DNA from: Bradyrhizobium nivariense
GTDB taxonomy: Bacteria; Pseudomonadota; Alphaproteobacteria; Rhizobiales; Xanthobacteraceae
Assembly (NCBI RefSeq): GCF_029846715.1
Contig: NZ_JARVWW010000006.1
Span: 124,001-188,000, forward strand
Length of the DNA: 64,000 nt
Reading direction: 5' to 3'
Positions 20,011 through 28,573 of the stretch are shown one piece after another (the stretch's first letter is position 1; the number at the start of each line of letters is the position of its first letter). Both the position numbers and the translations under genes were made by a program. The notes under the pieces were generated by a model. That model did not search any database, had not been told where the DNA came from, and saw only the letters and a list, made by a program, of their open reading frames with translations.

Positions 20011-22254
20011 TTGCAGAGCAGCGGCGCCGGCGCGCGCGCATTCCAGAACGCGCGATTGCAGAAGAAGTTGATGAAGCAGGCGGACGCCGTCCTCTCCGCT
20101 GCGGCCGCCGCCTATGGCCAGGGCCGATATGCCGAGACCGAGGCGCTCTGCCGCGAGATCCTGAAAGCGCTGCCGGATCATGTCGACGCTACGCACCTGC
20201 TCGGCATGTGCGCGCATGACGGCCGGCGCCTGGAGGAGGCGCAACAGCTGCTTGAGCGCGTGATTGCACTCGATCCGCGTCTGCACGATGCCCATAACAA
20301 CCTCGCGACCGTGCATTTCGACCTCGGCAACTACGAAGAGGCGCGGCGATGCCAGGAGAGGGCCATCGCGCTGAAGCCGAATTTCGCCGTCGCGCTGACC
20401 AATCTCGGCAACACGCTGATGCATCTGGGGCTGTTCGGACAGGCGATCGAGCTGCACGAGCGCGCGATCAAAGCCAAGCCGGACTGTGCCGATGCGTTCT
20501 GCAATCGCGGCATGGTCGAGATGATGATTGGACAGTTCGCGCGCGCCAAGGACAGTTTCGATCGCGCCCTGCTGTTTCAGCCGCATCACGCGGAGGCAAT
20601 CGTCGGCAAGGGCATGGTCAGCATGGAGCTCCGCCACCACGACGAGGCGGCAGCCAAGTTTGCCCTGGCGCTCGCGATCAAGCCCGGCTCGCCGAGGATT
20701 CTGGCCCAGCGTGGGCGGCTCCATTTCGAACTGTCGCGACTGGACCAGGCGCTTGCGGATTTCGATGCGGCGCTTGCGATTTCGCCCAAGCTCGAACTGG
20801 CCCTCCGGGGCAAGGCGCAGACTTGCCTCCTCCAGGGAAAGACGGCGCAGGCCATTGCGGCCGCCACGACCTTGATCGAGCAAAATCCGCGCTCCGAGAT
20901 CGGGGTGGCACTGATGGGATTCGCTTATTCAAACCAGGGAGAGATCGACACCGCGATCGAATATCTCGATGCTGCGCTGGCGATAAGGCCGGACTATTCG
21001 GACGCGATCAGGGGCAAGATCTTCTTGCAGGACTACCGCGCCGAGGCCGATTTCGTAGTCCAGCAGGCGGTGCGAAGAGATTGGTGGGACTTGATCGGCG
21101 CCAAGTTGACGCAAAGGCAACTGCCGAAGCGACCGCTCGATCCGGAAAAGCGGATTGTGGTCGGCTATGTTGCTGCTGAATTCCGGCAGCACTCGGCGGG
21201 GCTCACCCTGCTGCCGGTGTTGAGCCATCATGATCACGCCAGATTTGAAATCATCTGCTATTATTGCTGGCCGGCACAGGATGAGTACACCGCCAAGTTC
21301 AAGTCGCTGGCGGACGTCTGGGTCGACGCCTGGCAGCTGTCGGACGACGAACTGGCCGATCGTATTCAGGCCGACCACGTCGATATCCTGATCGACGTTT
21401 CGGGCCACACGACCGGTAACAGGCTCCATGTTTTCGCGCGGAAGCCGGCCCCCATCCAGGTCACGGGCTTCGGACACGCGACGGGCACGGGTCTTCAGAC
21501 CATGGACTATGTGCTCGCGGATCCCATTTTCATTCCACCATCGGTTCGGCATTTGTTTGCCGAGAAAATCCACGATCTGCCGTGCCTGATCACGATTGAA
21601 CCCATCTCGGATGTGCAGCCTTCAGAGCTGCCGATGCTCCGCAACGGCTACGTCACCTTCGGCGTGTTCAACCGCATCTACAAGATTTCGGATGACGCGA
21701 TCCGTGTGTGGTCGCGCGTGATGCGAGAGGTGCCGGGATCCAAGATCATCCTCAAGCACGGCTTGCTCGACGACCCCTTGCTGCGCGATAGCCTGATCGC
21801 GCGTTTCGTGGCGCAGGGCATTGCCGAGGAGAATATCACCTGCATGGGCTCGACCTCGCGCAATGACCATCTGCTGGCCTTTGCCGACGTCGATATTTCC
21901 CTCGACACGTTCCCGCAAAATGGCGGCATCAGCACCTGGGAATCGCTCTACAAGGGCGTTCCGGTCGTGGCCAAGCTCGGCAACGGCGCCTCCTCGCGTG
22001 CCGGCGCCTCCATCGTGGCCGCCGTCGGCCTCGGCGACTGGGTCGCCGAGGATGACGAAGGCTATATCGAGATCGCCTGCCGATATGCGGCGCAGCCCGC
22101 TCATCTGGCGAAACTGCGCGCGGATTTGCCGGCCCGGATTGCGAATTCGTCCGCCGGCAATGTCGAAATCTACACGCGCGAGGTCGAAGCGGGTTATCGC
22201 CAGTTCTGGCGCGACTATTGTGCCGCGGCTTCGGAAAGTGGCGACGTTGCGTAG
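20011..22254 (+). CDS. TPR/GT41 SPINDLY-type glycosyltransferase, tandem copy 2
   Basis: Paralogue of the preceding gene (747 residues) with the same build: N-terminal RAFQNARLQKKL, an array of TPRs, then a GT41 domain with EFRQHSAGL, DVSGHTTGNRLHVFARKPAP and FNRIYKISDDAI. The TTG start at 20011 lies 8 nt after CCGGAGAGACACC, the same leader as copies 1 and 3, so the start is fixed by conservation; the frame is also open far upstream inside copy 1 but that part is a shadow. The motif residue before the active-site His is Gln where copy 1 has Asn. TPR repeats diverge more between copies than the catalytic domain, which would fit different protein partners and one chemistry. Confidence 0.87.
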   Translation: MQSSGAGARAFQNARLQKKLMKQADAVLSAAAAAYGQGRYAETEALCREILKALPDHVDATHLLGMCAHDGRRLEEAQQLLERVIALDPRLHDAHNNLATVHFDLGNYEEARRCQERAIALKPNFAVALTNLGNTLMHLGLFGQAIELHERAIKAKPDCADAFCNRGMVEMMIGQFARAKDSFDRALLFQPHHAEAIVGKGMVSMELRHHDEAAAKFALALAIKPGSPRILAQRGRLHFELSRLDQALADFDAALAISPKLELALRGKAQTCLLQGKTAQAIAAATTLIEQNPRSEIGVALMGFAYSNQGEIDTAIEYLDAALAIRPDYSDAIRGKIFLQDYRAEADFVVQQAVRRDWWDLIGAKLTQRQLPKRPLDPEKRIVVGYVAAEFRQHSAGLTLLPVLSHHDHARFEIICYYCWPAQDEYTAKFKSLADVWVDAWQLSDDELADRIQADHVDILIDVSGHTTGNRLHVFARKPAPIQVTGFGHATGTGLQTMDYVLADPIFIPPSVRHLFAEKIHDLPCLITIEPISDVQPSELPMLRNGYVTFGVFNRIYKISDDAIRVWSRVMREVPGSKIILKHGLLDDPLLRDSLIARFVAQGIAEENITCMGSTSRNDHLLAFADVDISLDTFPQNGGISTWESLYKGVPVVAKLGNGASSRAGASIVAAVGLGDWVAEDDEGYIEIACRYAAQPAHLAKLRADLPARIANSSAGNVEIYTREVEAGYRQFWRDYCAAASESGDVA

Positions 22255-22257
22255 GCA

Positions 22258-22301
22258 GCCCGCACGAAGCTGTTCCTGACCCGGTTCCTGCGGTGAGCAC
22301 C
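22258..22301 (+). pseudogene. Relic of an aapP 3' end
   Basis: 44 nt just after copy 2 match the last codons and first downstream bases of aapP (17552-17595) with roughly six differences. The relic reads RTKLFLTRFLR then TGA against [11 protein letters not shown] then TGA in aapP, and both continue GAGCACC. There is no other part of an ATPase gene. The simplest explanation is that a tandem duplication unit started in the aapP tail and included one glycosyltransferase gene. No such relic is seen after copy 1. Confidence 0.75.
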
Positions 22302-22391
22302 GGGACATCCGGACGCTGCCGGTCGGGCTGACCGGCCGGCCAGGCTTGCGAATCAGCTAGACTCTCCCGGGCCATTCTCCGGAGAGAAACC

Positions 22392-24632
22392 TTGCAGAGC
22401 AGCGGCGCCGGCGCGCGCGCATTCCAGAACGCGCGATTGCAGAAGAAATTGAAGAAGCAGGCGGACGCCGTCATCGCTGCCGCGGCGAGCGCCTATGGCC
22501 AGGGCCGATATGCTGAGACAGATGCGCTCTGCCGTCAGATCCTGCAAGCTGTTCCCGATCATTTCGACGCCACGCACCTGCTCGGCCTGTGCGTGCGTCA
22601 GGGCGGGCGCCTGGAGGAGGCGCGACAGCTGCTCGAGCGCGCGATCACGATCGATCCGCGTTCGCACGAGGCCCATAACAATCTCGCGACCGTGCACATC
22701 GACCTCAGGCAATTTGAGGCCGCCCGCGGTTATCAGGAGAAGGCGATCGCACTGAAGCCGAATTTTACGCTGGCCCTGACCAGCCTTGGCAATACCTTGC
22801 TCCACATGAGCCTGCCCGAACAGGCCATCGAACTGTACGATCGCGCCATTGCGCTGAAGCCGGACTATGCCGACGCGCTTTGCAATCGTGGCATTGCCGA
22901 GCTGGCGCTGCACCGGCTTGATCGCGCCAAGCAAAGTTTCGATCGCGCTTTGTTGTTTCAGCCACGTCACGCGGAAGCGCTCGTCGGCAAAGGCACGGTC
23001 AGTATTGACCTCAAGCACTACGATGAGGCGGAAGCCGCGCTCGCAGCGGCGCTCGCGATCAGGCCCAATTCGGCCAAGGCCCTCGCGCACCGCGGACGGC
23101 TCTATCTTGAGCTGTCGCGGTTGGAGCAGGCGGCCGCGGATTTTGATGCGGCACTTGCGCTTTCGCCCAAGCTCGAGGTGGCCTTGGAGGGGAAGGCGAA
23201 AGTCTCGCTCAACGCAGGGAATACGGCGCAGGCGATCTTGGCCTGCACGACCTTGCTCGAGGAAAATCCGCGCTCCGCGATCGCGATGACGCTGCTGAGT
23301 GCCTGTTTTGCACAGCGGGGAGAGATCGCATCCGCGATCGAACATCTCGACGCCGCGCTGGCAATCACGCCGGATGCGGACTTGATCGCGCGGAAGATCT
23401 ATTTTCTGGACTTTCTCGCCGATGCCGATTTCGCGGTCCAGCAGGCCGCGCGAAAACATTGGTGGGAAGCGATCAGCGCCAAGTGGCCGCAAAGGAAGCT
23501 CTCACCCCGGCAGCTCGATCCCGATCGGCGGATCGTGATCGGTTATGTTGCGGCCGAGTTCTGGTACCATTCGGCGGCATTCGGCCTTTTGCCGGTGCTG
23601 CGTCATCATGATCACGCCAGGTTCGAGATCGTCTGCTATTCGTGTTGGCCGACGCAGGATGAGATGACCGCCAAGTTCAAGTCGATGGCGGACGTTTGGG
23701 TCGACGCCTGGCAGCTTTCGGACGACGAGCTGGCCGATCGTATCCAGGCCGACAAGGTCGATATCCTGATCGACGTGTCCGGGCATACGACCGGCAACAG
23801 GCTTCAGGTCTTCGCGCGGAAGCCCGCTCCCATCCAGGTCACGGGTTTCGGACACGCCACAGGTACCGGCCTTCAGACCATGGACTACGTGCTTGCGGAC
23901 CCGATTTTCATTCCGCAATCGGCTCGCCATCTGTTGGCCGAAAAGGTTCATGATCTGCCGTGCCTGATCACGACCGATCCCATCCTGGATATGCCGCCTT
24001 CGGAGCTTCCCATGCTCCGCAACGGCTATGTGACCTTCGGTGTGTTCAACCGCATCTACAAGATCTCGGACGAGGCCATCCGCGTGTGGTCGAACGTGAT
24101 GCGAGAAGTGACCGGATCGAGGATCATCATCAAGCATACCCTGCTTGACGATCCCTTGCTGCGTGACAGCCTGGTCGCGCGGTTGGTGGCACAGGGCATT
24201 GCCGAAGAGAATGTCACCTGCCTGGGCTCGTCCCCGCGCCACGAGCATCTGCTCGCCTTTGCGAAGATCGACATTTCCCTCGACACGTTCCCGCAAAACG
24301 GCGGCGTCAGCACCTGGGAATCGCTCTATGCGGGCGTTCCGGTCGTGGCCAAGCTCGGCAACGGCGCCTCATCGCGCGCCGGCGGCTCCATCGTGGCCGC
24401 CGTCGGTCTCGACGACTGGGTCGCCGAGGATGACGAGGGCTATGCCGCGATCGCCTGCAAATATGCGGCACAGCCGGCGCATCTGGCGAAGTTGCGCGCG
24501 GACTTGCCGGCTCGGATCGCGAGTTCGCCCGCCGGCAATGTCGAAATCTACACGCAAAGGGTCGAGGCCGGTTATCGCCAGTTCTGGCGCGATTATTGTG
24601 CCTCGGCTTCGCAGGGCGGCGAGGGCGCCTGA
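22392..24632 (+). CDS. TPR/GT41 SPINDLY-type glycosyltransferase, tandem copy 3
   Basis: Third tandem paralogue (746 residues), again TTG-initiated (22392) after CTCCGGAGAGAAACC. TPR array followed by the GT41 domain with DVSGHTTGNRLQVF, FNRIYKISDEAIRVW and NGGVSTWESLYAGVPVVAKLG. At the first active-site segment it reads EFWYHSAAF: the histidine is kept but the two residues before it (RN or RQ in the others) are replaced by WY. From about residue 470 on it is much closer to copy 1 than copy 2 is in several blocks, which looks like gene conversion. Function as for copy 1; no acceptor gene is adjacent. Confidence 0.87.
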   Translation: MQSSGAGARAFQNARLQKKLKKQADAVIAAAASAYGQGRYAETDALCRQILQAVPDHFDATHLLGLCVRQGGRLEEARQLLERAITIDPRSHEAHNNLATVHIDLRQFEAARGYQEKAIALKPNFTLALTSLGNTLLHMSLPEQAIELYDRAIALKPDYADALCNRGIAELALHRLDRAKQSFDRALLFQPRHAEALVGKGTVSIDLKHYDEAEAALAAALAIRPNSAKALAHRGRLYLELSRLEQAAADFDAALALSPKLEVALEGKAKVSLNAGNTAQAILACTTLLEENPRSAIAMTLLSACFAQRGEIASAIEHLDAALAITPDADLIARKIYFLDFLADADFAVQQAARKHWWEAISAKWPQRKLSPRQLDPDRRIVIGYVAAEFWYHSAAFGLLPVLRHHDHARFEIVCYSCWPTQDEMTAKFKSMADVWVDAWQLSDDELADRIQADKVDILIDVSGHTTGNRLQVFARKPAPIQVTGFGHATGTGLQTMDYVLADPIFIPQSARHLLAEKVHDLPCLITTDPILDMPPSELPMLRNGYVTFGVFNRIYKISDEAIRVWSNVMREVTGSRIIIKHTLLDDPLLRDSLVARLVAQGIAEENVTCLGSSPRHEHLLAFAKIDISLDTFPQNGGVSTWESLYAGVPVVAKLGNGASSRAGGSIVAAVGLDDWVAEDDEGYAAIACKYAAQPAHLAKLRADLPARIASSPAGNVEIYTQRVEAGYRQFWRDYCASASQGGEGA

Positions 24633-24767
24633 CCCTGCCGTCCCCGGCGAAGCCTCAAATTGCGCAGGCCAGCTTAGTCTTCCGGAAACCATGCGCCGGC
24701 GCGCGCCCGTATCGGTTCATGGCTGCGAAAGCTATTTCTGTGCATATGGCGCCCAAAGGGTGCGCCA

Positions 24768-25301
24768 ATGCTCGGTTTCGTCTTCGGCTTGAACGCGCGG
24801 CTCGGGCGATTGCATTTCTTCCTCGCCTCGGTCGCGCTTGCGATTGTGATGACGGCGATCTGCTTTGCGATCGCGATGGCCGTGCTGCGCAACACCTCGC
24901 CCGGCGCGATCCGGCCGGAAGACCTCACCAGGAGCTGGGCGATCATCGCTGCGATCGTCTTCTTCGGAGCTGCGACCTTCACGCTGCAATCGATGCGCAT
25001 CCGCGACATCGGCTGGGATCCGGTCTGCGTGATTCCGGCCTGGTTCGCGTTCATGATCGTCGACCATGTCGTCGCGGGCCGGTTTCCGGCCTGGGCGATC
25101 GGGCAGGAGCACCAGGCAACGGCGGTCGGCGCGCTCGTCAATCTCGCGCTGATGCTCGCTCTCACGTTCTGGCCGAGCGGCGACAGCGAACACTCCTACG
25201 GCACTCCCCTCCCGCCGCGCATGCGCGAGGTCAAGCCCTCGCTATCGAACGAGCGTCTCGCGCGGGTGTCGCAGGGATCGTCGCGGCCGACCTGGAGCTA
25301 G
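24768..25301 (+). CDS. DUF805 family membrane protein
   Basis: 177-residue inner-membrane protein of the DUF805 family. It opens with the family's typical FGLNARLGRLHFFLASV segment and has four hydrophobic segments; a conserved MRIRDIGWDPV stretch lies between helices. The C-terminal ~35 residues are polar. No function is established for the family. It is convergent with cysK and 135 bp after the glycosyltransferase cluster, probably with its own promoter. Confidence 0.8.
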   Translation: MLGFVFGLNARLGRLHFFLASVALAIVMTAICFAIAMAVLRNTSPGAIRPEDLTRSWAIIAAIVFFGAATFTLQSMRIRDIGWDPVCVIPAWFAFMIVDHVVAGRFPAWAIGQEHQATAVGALVNLALMLALTFWPSGDSEHSYGTPLPPRMREVKPSLSNERLARVSQGSSRPTWS

Positions 25302-25322
25302 ACGGCCCGCTTTCAGAACGTT

Positions 25323-26357
25323 TCAGACGAACGGCAGCTTGATGTTGCTGCGCTTCTCCAGCCATTCCGGCACCGGAAGGTTCTTGGCGCGCATGAAGTC
25401 CGCGTTGAACAGCTTCGACTGGTAACGGCTGCCGGAATCGCAGAGCACGGTGACGATCGTCTTGCCGGGCCCGAGCTGTTTTGCGAGACGCATCGCGCCG
25501 ACCACGTTGATGCCGGTCGAGCCGCCGAGGCACAGGCCTTCGTGCTGGAGTAGTTCGTAGATAACCGTGACCGCTTCGGCATCAGGAATGAGATAGGCGT
25601 CATCGACCTTCGCGCTCTCGACGATTGCGGTCGCCCGGTTGAGGCCGATGCCCTCGGTGATCGAGCCGCCCGGCGTCGCCTTGGCATCGCCCGTTCTGAA
25701 GTATTCATACATGCCGGCGCCATGCGGATCGGCGCAGGCGATCCTGACGTCCTTGTTCTTCTCTTTCAGATAGCGGCTGATGCCGGCCAGCGTGCCGCCG
25801 CTGCCGACCGAGCAGACGAAACCGTCGACCTTGCCGCCGGTCTGCTCCCAGATCTCGGGACCCGTGGACTCGTAATGCGCTTTCGCATTGTCGAGGTTGT
25901 TCCACTGGTCGGCGAACAGCACGCCGTTCGGCTCGGTCTTGCGCAGTTCGTCGGCGAGACGGCGGCCGATATGCTGGTAATTGTTCGGATTGGCATAGGG
26001 CAGTGCAGGCGATTCCAAGAGCTCGGCGCCGCACAGCTTCAGAAAATCCTTCTTCTCCTGGCTCTGCGTCTCAGGGATCACGATCAGCGTGCGGTAGCCG
26101 CGGGCGCTCGCGACGACCGCAAGGCCGATGCCGGTATTGCCGGCGGTCGCTTCCACCACGAGGCCGCCGGGCTTGAGCTCGCCGCGCTTCTCGGCCTCCA
26201 GGATCATCCATTTGCCGGCGCGGTCCTTCACCGACTGGCCCGGATTCATGAACTCGGCCTTGCCCAGGATGGTGCAGCCGGTCAATTCCGAGGCGCGCTT
26301 GAGCTTGATCAGCGGGGTGTTGCCGATGGCTTCGACAACGTCGTCTTTGATGGTCAT
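25323..26357 (-). CDS. cysK: Cysteine synthase A (O-acetylserine sulfhydrylase)
   Basis: Fold type II PLP enzyme that makes cysteine from O-acetylserine and sulfide. The Schiff-base lysine is Lys44 in NPGQSVKDRAG; VVEATAGNTGIGLA is the substrate-loop motif and SVGSGGTLAGI the phosphate-binding loop. Length is 344 from the ATG at 26357, a little long because of a C-terminal extension ending EWLEKRSNIKLPFV. A TTG 21 nt upstream is in frame but the ATG begins the conserved MTIKDDVVEAIGNTPLI. A cystathionine beta-synthase-like role cannot be excluded, but there is no CBS domain. Confidence 0.9.
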   Translation of the reverse strand: MTIKDDVVEAIGNTPLIKLKRASELTGCTILGKAEFMNPGQSVKDRAGKWMILEAEKRGELKPGGLVVEATAGNTGIGLAVVASARGYRTLIVIPETQSQEKKDFLKLCGAELLESPALPYANPNNYQHIGRRLADELRKTEPNGVLFADQWNNLDNAKAHYESTGPEIWEQTGGKVDGFVCSVGSGGTLAGISRYLKEKNKDVRIACADPHGAGMYEYFRTGDAKATPGGSITEGIGLNRATAIVESAKVDDAYLIPDAEAVTVIYELLQHEGLCLGGSTGINVVGAMRLAKQLGPGKTIVTVLCDSGSRYQSKLFNADFMRAKNLPVPEWLEKRSNIKLPFV

Positions 26358-27094
26358 GTCAGGGGAAATCACTGGCAAAGGGGTTGATCAGGTTGGCCAG
26401 AACCTAGTGCTTGGGAAGCCAAAGGGGAAGGCTTTTGCGCTGCGGCGAAGCGGACCGAAATGTCCGCTGAAGCAGTGATTTTGAGAGGAGAGGGCACCAT
26501 GGCAGTGCTGGGCCGCGCGACGGGGTATCGGTAGATGGATATGACCGGCCTCTGCCGGAACATGGAAGATAACGGTCGTCGTCAGCACCCCTCACGTTCA
26601 TTTCTCGCCTTAGACGGGACGCGTCGATGTCGACGAGCGTGGATAGCGTGCGGAAGGCGGCAGACATATCTGCACGAGCAATGCCTATTCGTTTTCGACG
26701 ATCGACGAGCGCGTGAGATCGACTTGGCCAGGACTGGGTTGAAGCCGCATCGCGAGCGGTGGCATTGGATTGAAGGGGGCGGCGTCGGTGTGGCCGCAAT
26801 ATCACATGAAATCTTGGTAAGCTTGAACGCACGCTGGAATGGCTATGTAATCCAAGAAACTCCTGCAGGACAGCAGCCTTTTGCATTTTCATAGTTTTAC
26901 GATCGTCGGGCTTTGGCGGTCATTTCGCACCTGCGGGACTGTCCCGCTGTTCCGCGCCCGGCTAGTATGGGCGTCAGATTGCGCAGAAAGCATCACCTTG
27001 TGAACGAGTTGTCCAAAGCCCCCCGACTGCCCGGCCGCGAATCGGCTAATCCGACTGCGCGGTGGCGGCTCGATCTGCCCGGCGGGGGGTGCAT
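26358..27094. other. Gene-poor stretch between cysK and the efflux operon
   Basis: About 740 bp with less typical codon usage than its neighbours. It holds one weak reading frame (26499-26894, listed separately) and no recognised repeat, tRNA or conserved gene. The right end carries the promoter region and GGCGGGGGG ribosome-binding site of the efflux operon. Confidence 0.45.
26499..26894 (+). pseudogene. Hypothetical frame with internal amber codon
   Basis: A strong GAGAGGAGAGG site precedes ATG 26499, which opens MAVLGRATGYR and then TAG at 26532. The frame resumes at once with ATG 26535 and runs 119 codons to 26894. The last 70 residues (from EQCLFVFDDRRAREI to PAGQQPFAFS) have a protein-like composition, while the first 45 are arginine-rich and look like a shadow. 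I recognise no family. It could be a decayed gene with one nonsense codon and perhaps a frameshift, or a real small protein starting at 26535. Confidence 0.3.
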
Positions 27095-28573
27095 GTGACA
27101 CAGGATGTTCCTGCGGCCGCCGCGCGGCGGTCTCCAGGCGCCACGTCCCGGACGCGTCGTGCGGCGCGCTGGCTTGCGGTCACTTGCCTCGCCGCGGGCT
27201 CAGGCGCTTGCGTGCTGACGCAGGATCTTCCGGATCCCGCGCTCGACGTTCCCACGCAGTACAAATACGCCGGCAAGGCCGATGCGCCGCCCGCGCTGGA
27301 TTGGTGGCGCAGCTTCCGCTCGGCGGAGCTGACGCAACTGATGGAGGAGGCGCACACCGTCAACCTCGACATCGCCGCCGCCGTCTCGCGCATCGTCGAG
27401 GCCGACGCCCAGGCGCGGCAGGCGGGCGCGGCGCTGCTGCCGAGCTTGTCCGGCACTGGGCAGGAGGCTTATTCGCGCACCTCTGGCTCCTCCGCCTCGG
27501 GGCTCACCAATGGCGGCCGTGAGGTCGTCAACTACCAGGCTTCGCTCAGCGCGAGCTACCAGCTCGACTTCTGGGGCCAGAACCGCGATGCGCTGCAAAC
27601 GGCGGAAGAAACGGCGAATGCCAATCGCTTCGATCGCGACGTCGTTGCGCTGACGACGCTCGCCGGCGTCGCCAACGCCTATTTCCAGGTGCTGGCCTCG
27701 CAGGACCGGCTACGCACCGCCCAGAATAACATCGCCAGCGCGCAGCGCATCCTTGATGCCATTCGCGAGCGCCGCAAGGCCGGCACCGGGACCGACCTCG
27801 ATGTCGCCCAGCAAGAGAGCGTGGTCGCCAACCAGAAGGCGCTGGTGCCGCCGCTGCGCCAGACGCTCGACCAGAACATCAACGCGCTCGCCGTGCTGGT
27901 GTCGCGGCCGCCGGAGAGCGTACGCGTGCTCGGCGGCTCCCTGAACAAGATCGCGATCCCGCGCGTGACGCCGGGCCTGCCGTCGGAGATTTTGACGCAG
28001 CGGCCCGACATCCGCCGGCAGGAGGCGCAGCTTGCCTCGGCGACCGCGAATATCGGCAACGCCCGCGCGCAGTTCTTTCCGACCATCCAGCTGACCGGCA
28101 ATGGTGGCTATCAGAGCTCGGCGCTGGTGTCGCTGTTCCAGCCGCATGCTGCGTTCTTCCAGCTCGTCGGCAGCGCGACGCAACCGATCTTCGACGGTGG
28201 CAAGATCCTCGGCAATTTCGAATTCGCGAAGGCGCGGCAAGATGAATTGCTCCAGACCTACCGCAAGACCATCGTCCAGTCCTTTGCCGACGTCGACAAT
28301 GCGCTGTACTCGATCAAGCAAACCACGATCAAGCTGCAATTGCAGCGCGATGTCGTTACCTCCTCGAAGCGCGCGTTCGATCTTGCCGAGCAGCAATTGC
28401 GCGCCGGCACCGCCGACATCGTGACCGTGCTGAACGTCCAGCAGACACTATTTCAGGCGGAAGACGCGCTGTGGCAGGCCCAACTCGCACGGCTTCTTGC
28501 CATCGTCAGCCTGTATCAGGCGCTCGGCGGCGGCTGGGAGCCGCGAATGGAGAAACCGGTCAATGCTCTTTAA
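27095..28573 (+). CDS. RND efflux outer-membrane factor (OprM/NodT family)
   Basis: Outer-membrane channel of a tripartite drug efflux pump. The N-terminus has a hydrophobic segment ending GSGAC, a plausible lipobox cysteine, followed by the NodT-type sequence and two OEP repeats. Recognisable are WWRSFRSAELTQLMEEA, SYQLDFWGQNRDA and GLPSEILTQRPDIRRQEAQL. The GTG at 27095 has a GGCGGGGGG site 6 nt upstream; the GTG at 27062 has none. It is first of a four-gene operon, and its last 11 nt overlap the adaptor gene. Confidence 0.92.
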   Translation: MTQDVPAAAARRSPGATSRTRRAARWLAVTCLAAGSGACVLTQDLPDPALDVPTQYKYAGKADAPPALDWWRSFRSAELTQLMEEAHTVNLDIAAAVSRIVEADAQARQAGAALLPSLSGTGQEAYSRTSGSSASGLTNGGREVVNYQASLSASYQLDFWGQNRDALQTAEETANANRFDRDVVALTTLAGVANAYFQVLASQDRLRTAQNNIASAQRILDAIRERRKAGTGTDLDVAQQESVVANQKALVPPLRQTLDQNINALAVLVSRPPESVRVLGGSLNKIAIPRVTPGLPSEILTQRPDIRRQEAQLASATANIGNARAQFFPTIQLTGNGGYQSSALVSLFQPHAAFFQLVGSATQPIFDGGKILGNFEFAKARQDELLQTYRKTIVQSFADVDNALYSIKQTTIKLQLQRDVVTSSKRAFDLAEQQLRAGTADIVTVLNVQQTLFQAEDALWQAQLARLLAIVSLYQALGGGWEPRMEKPVNAL

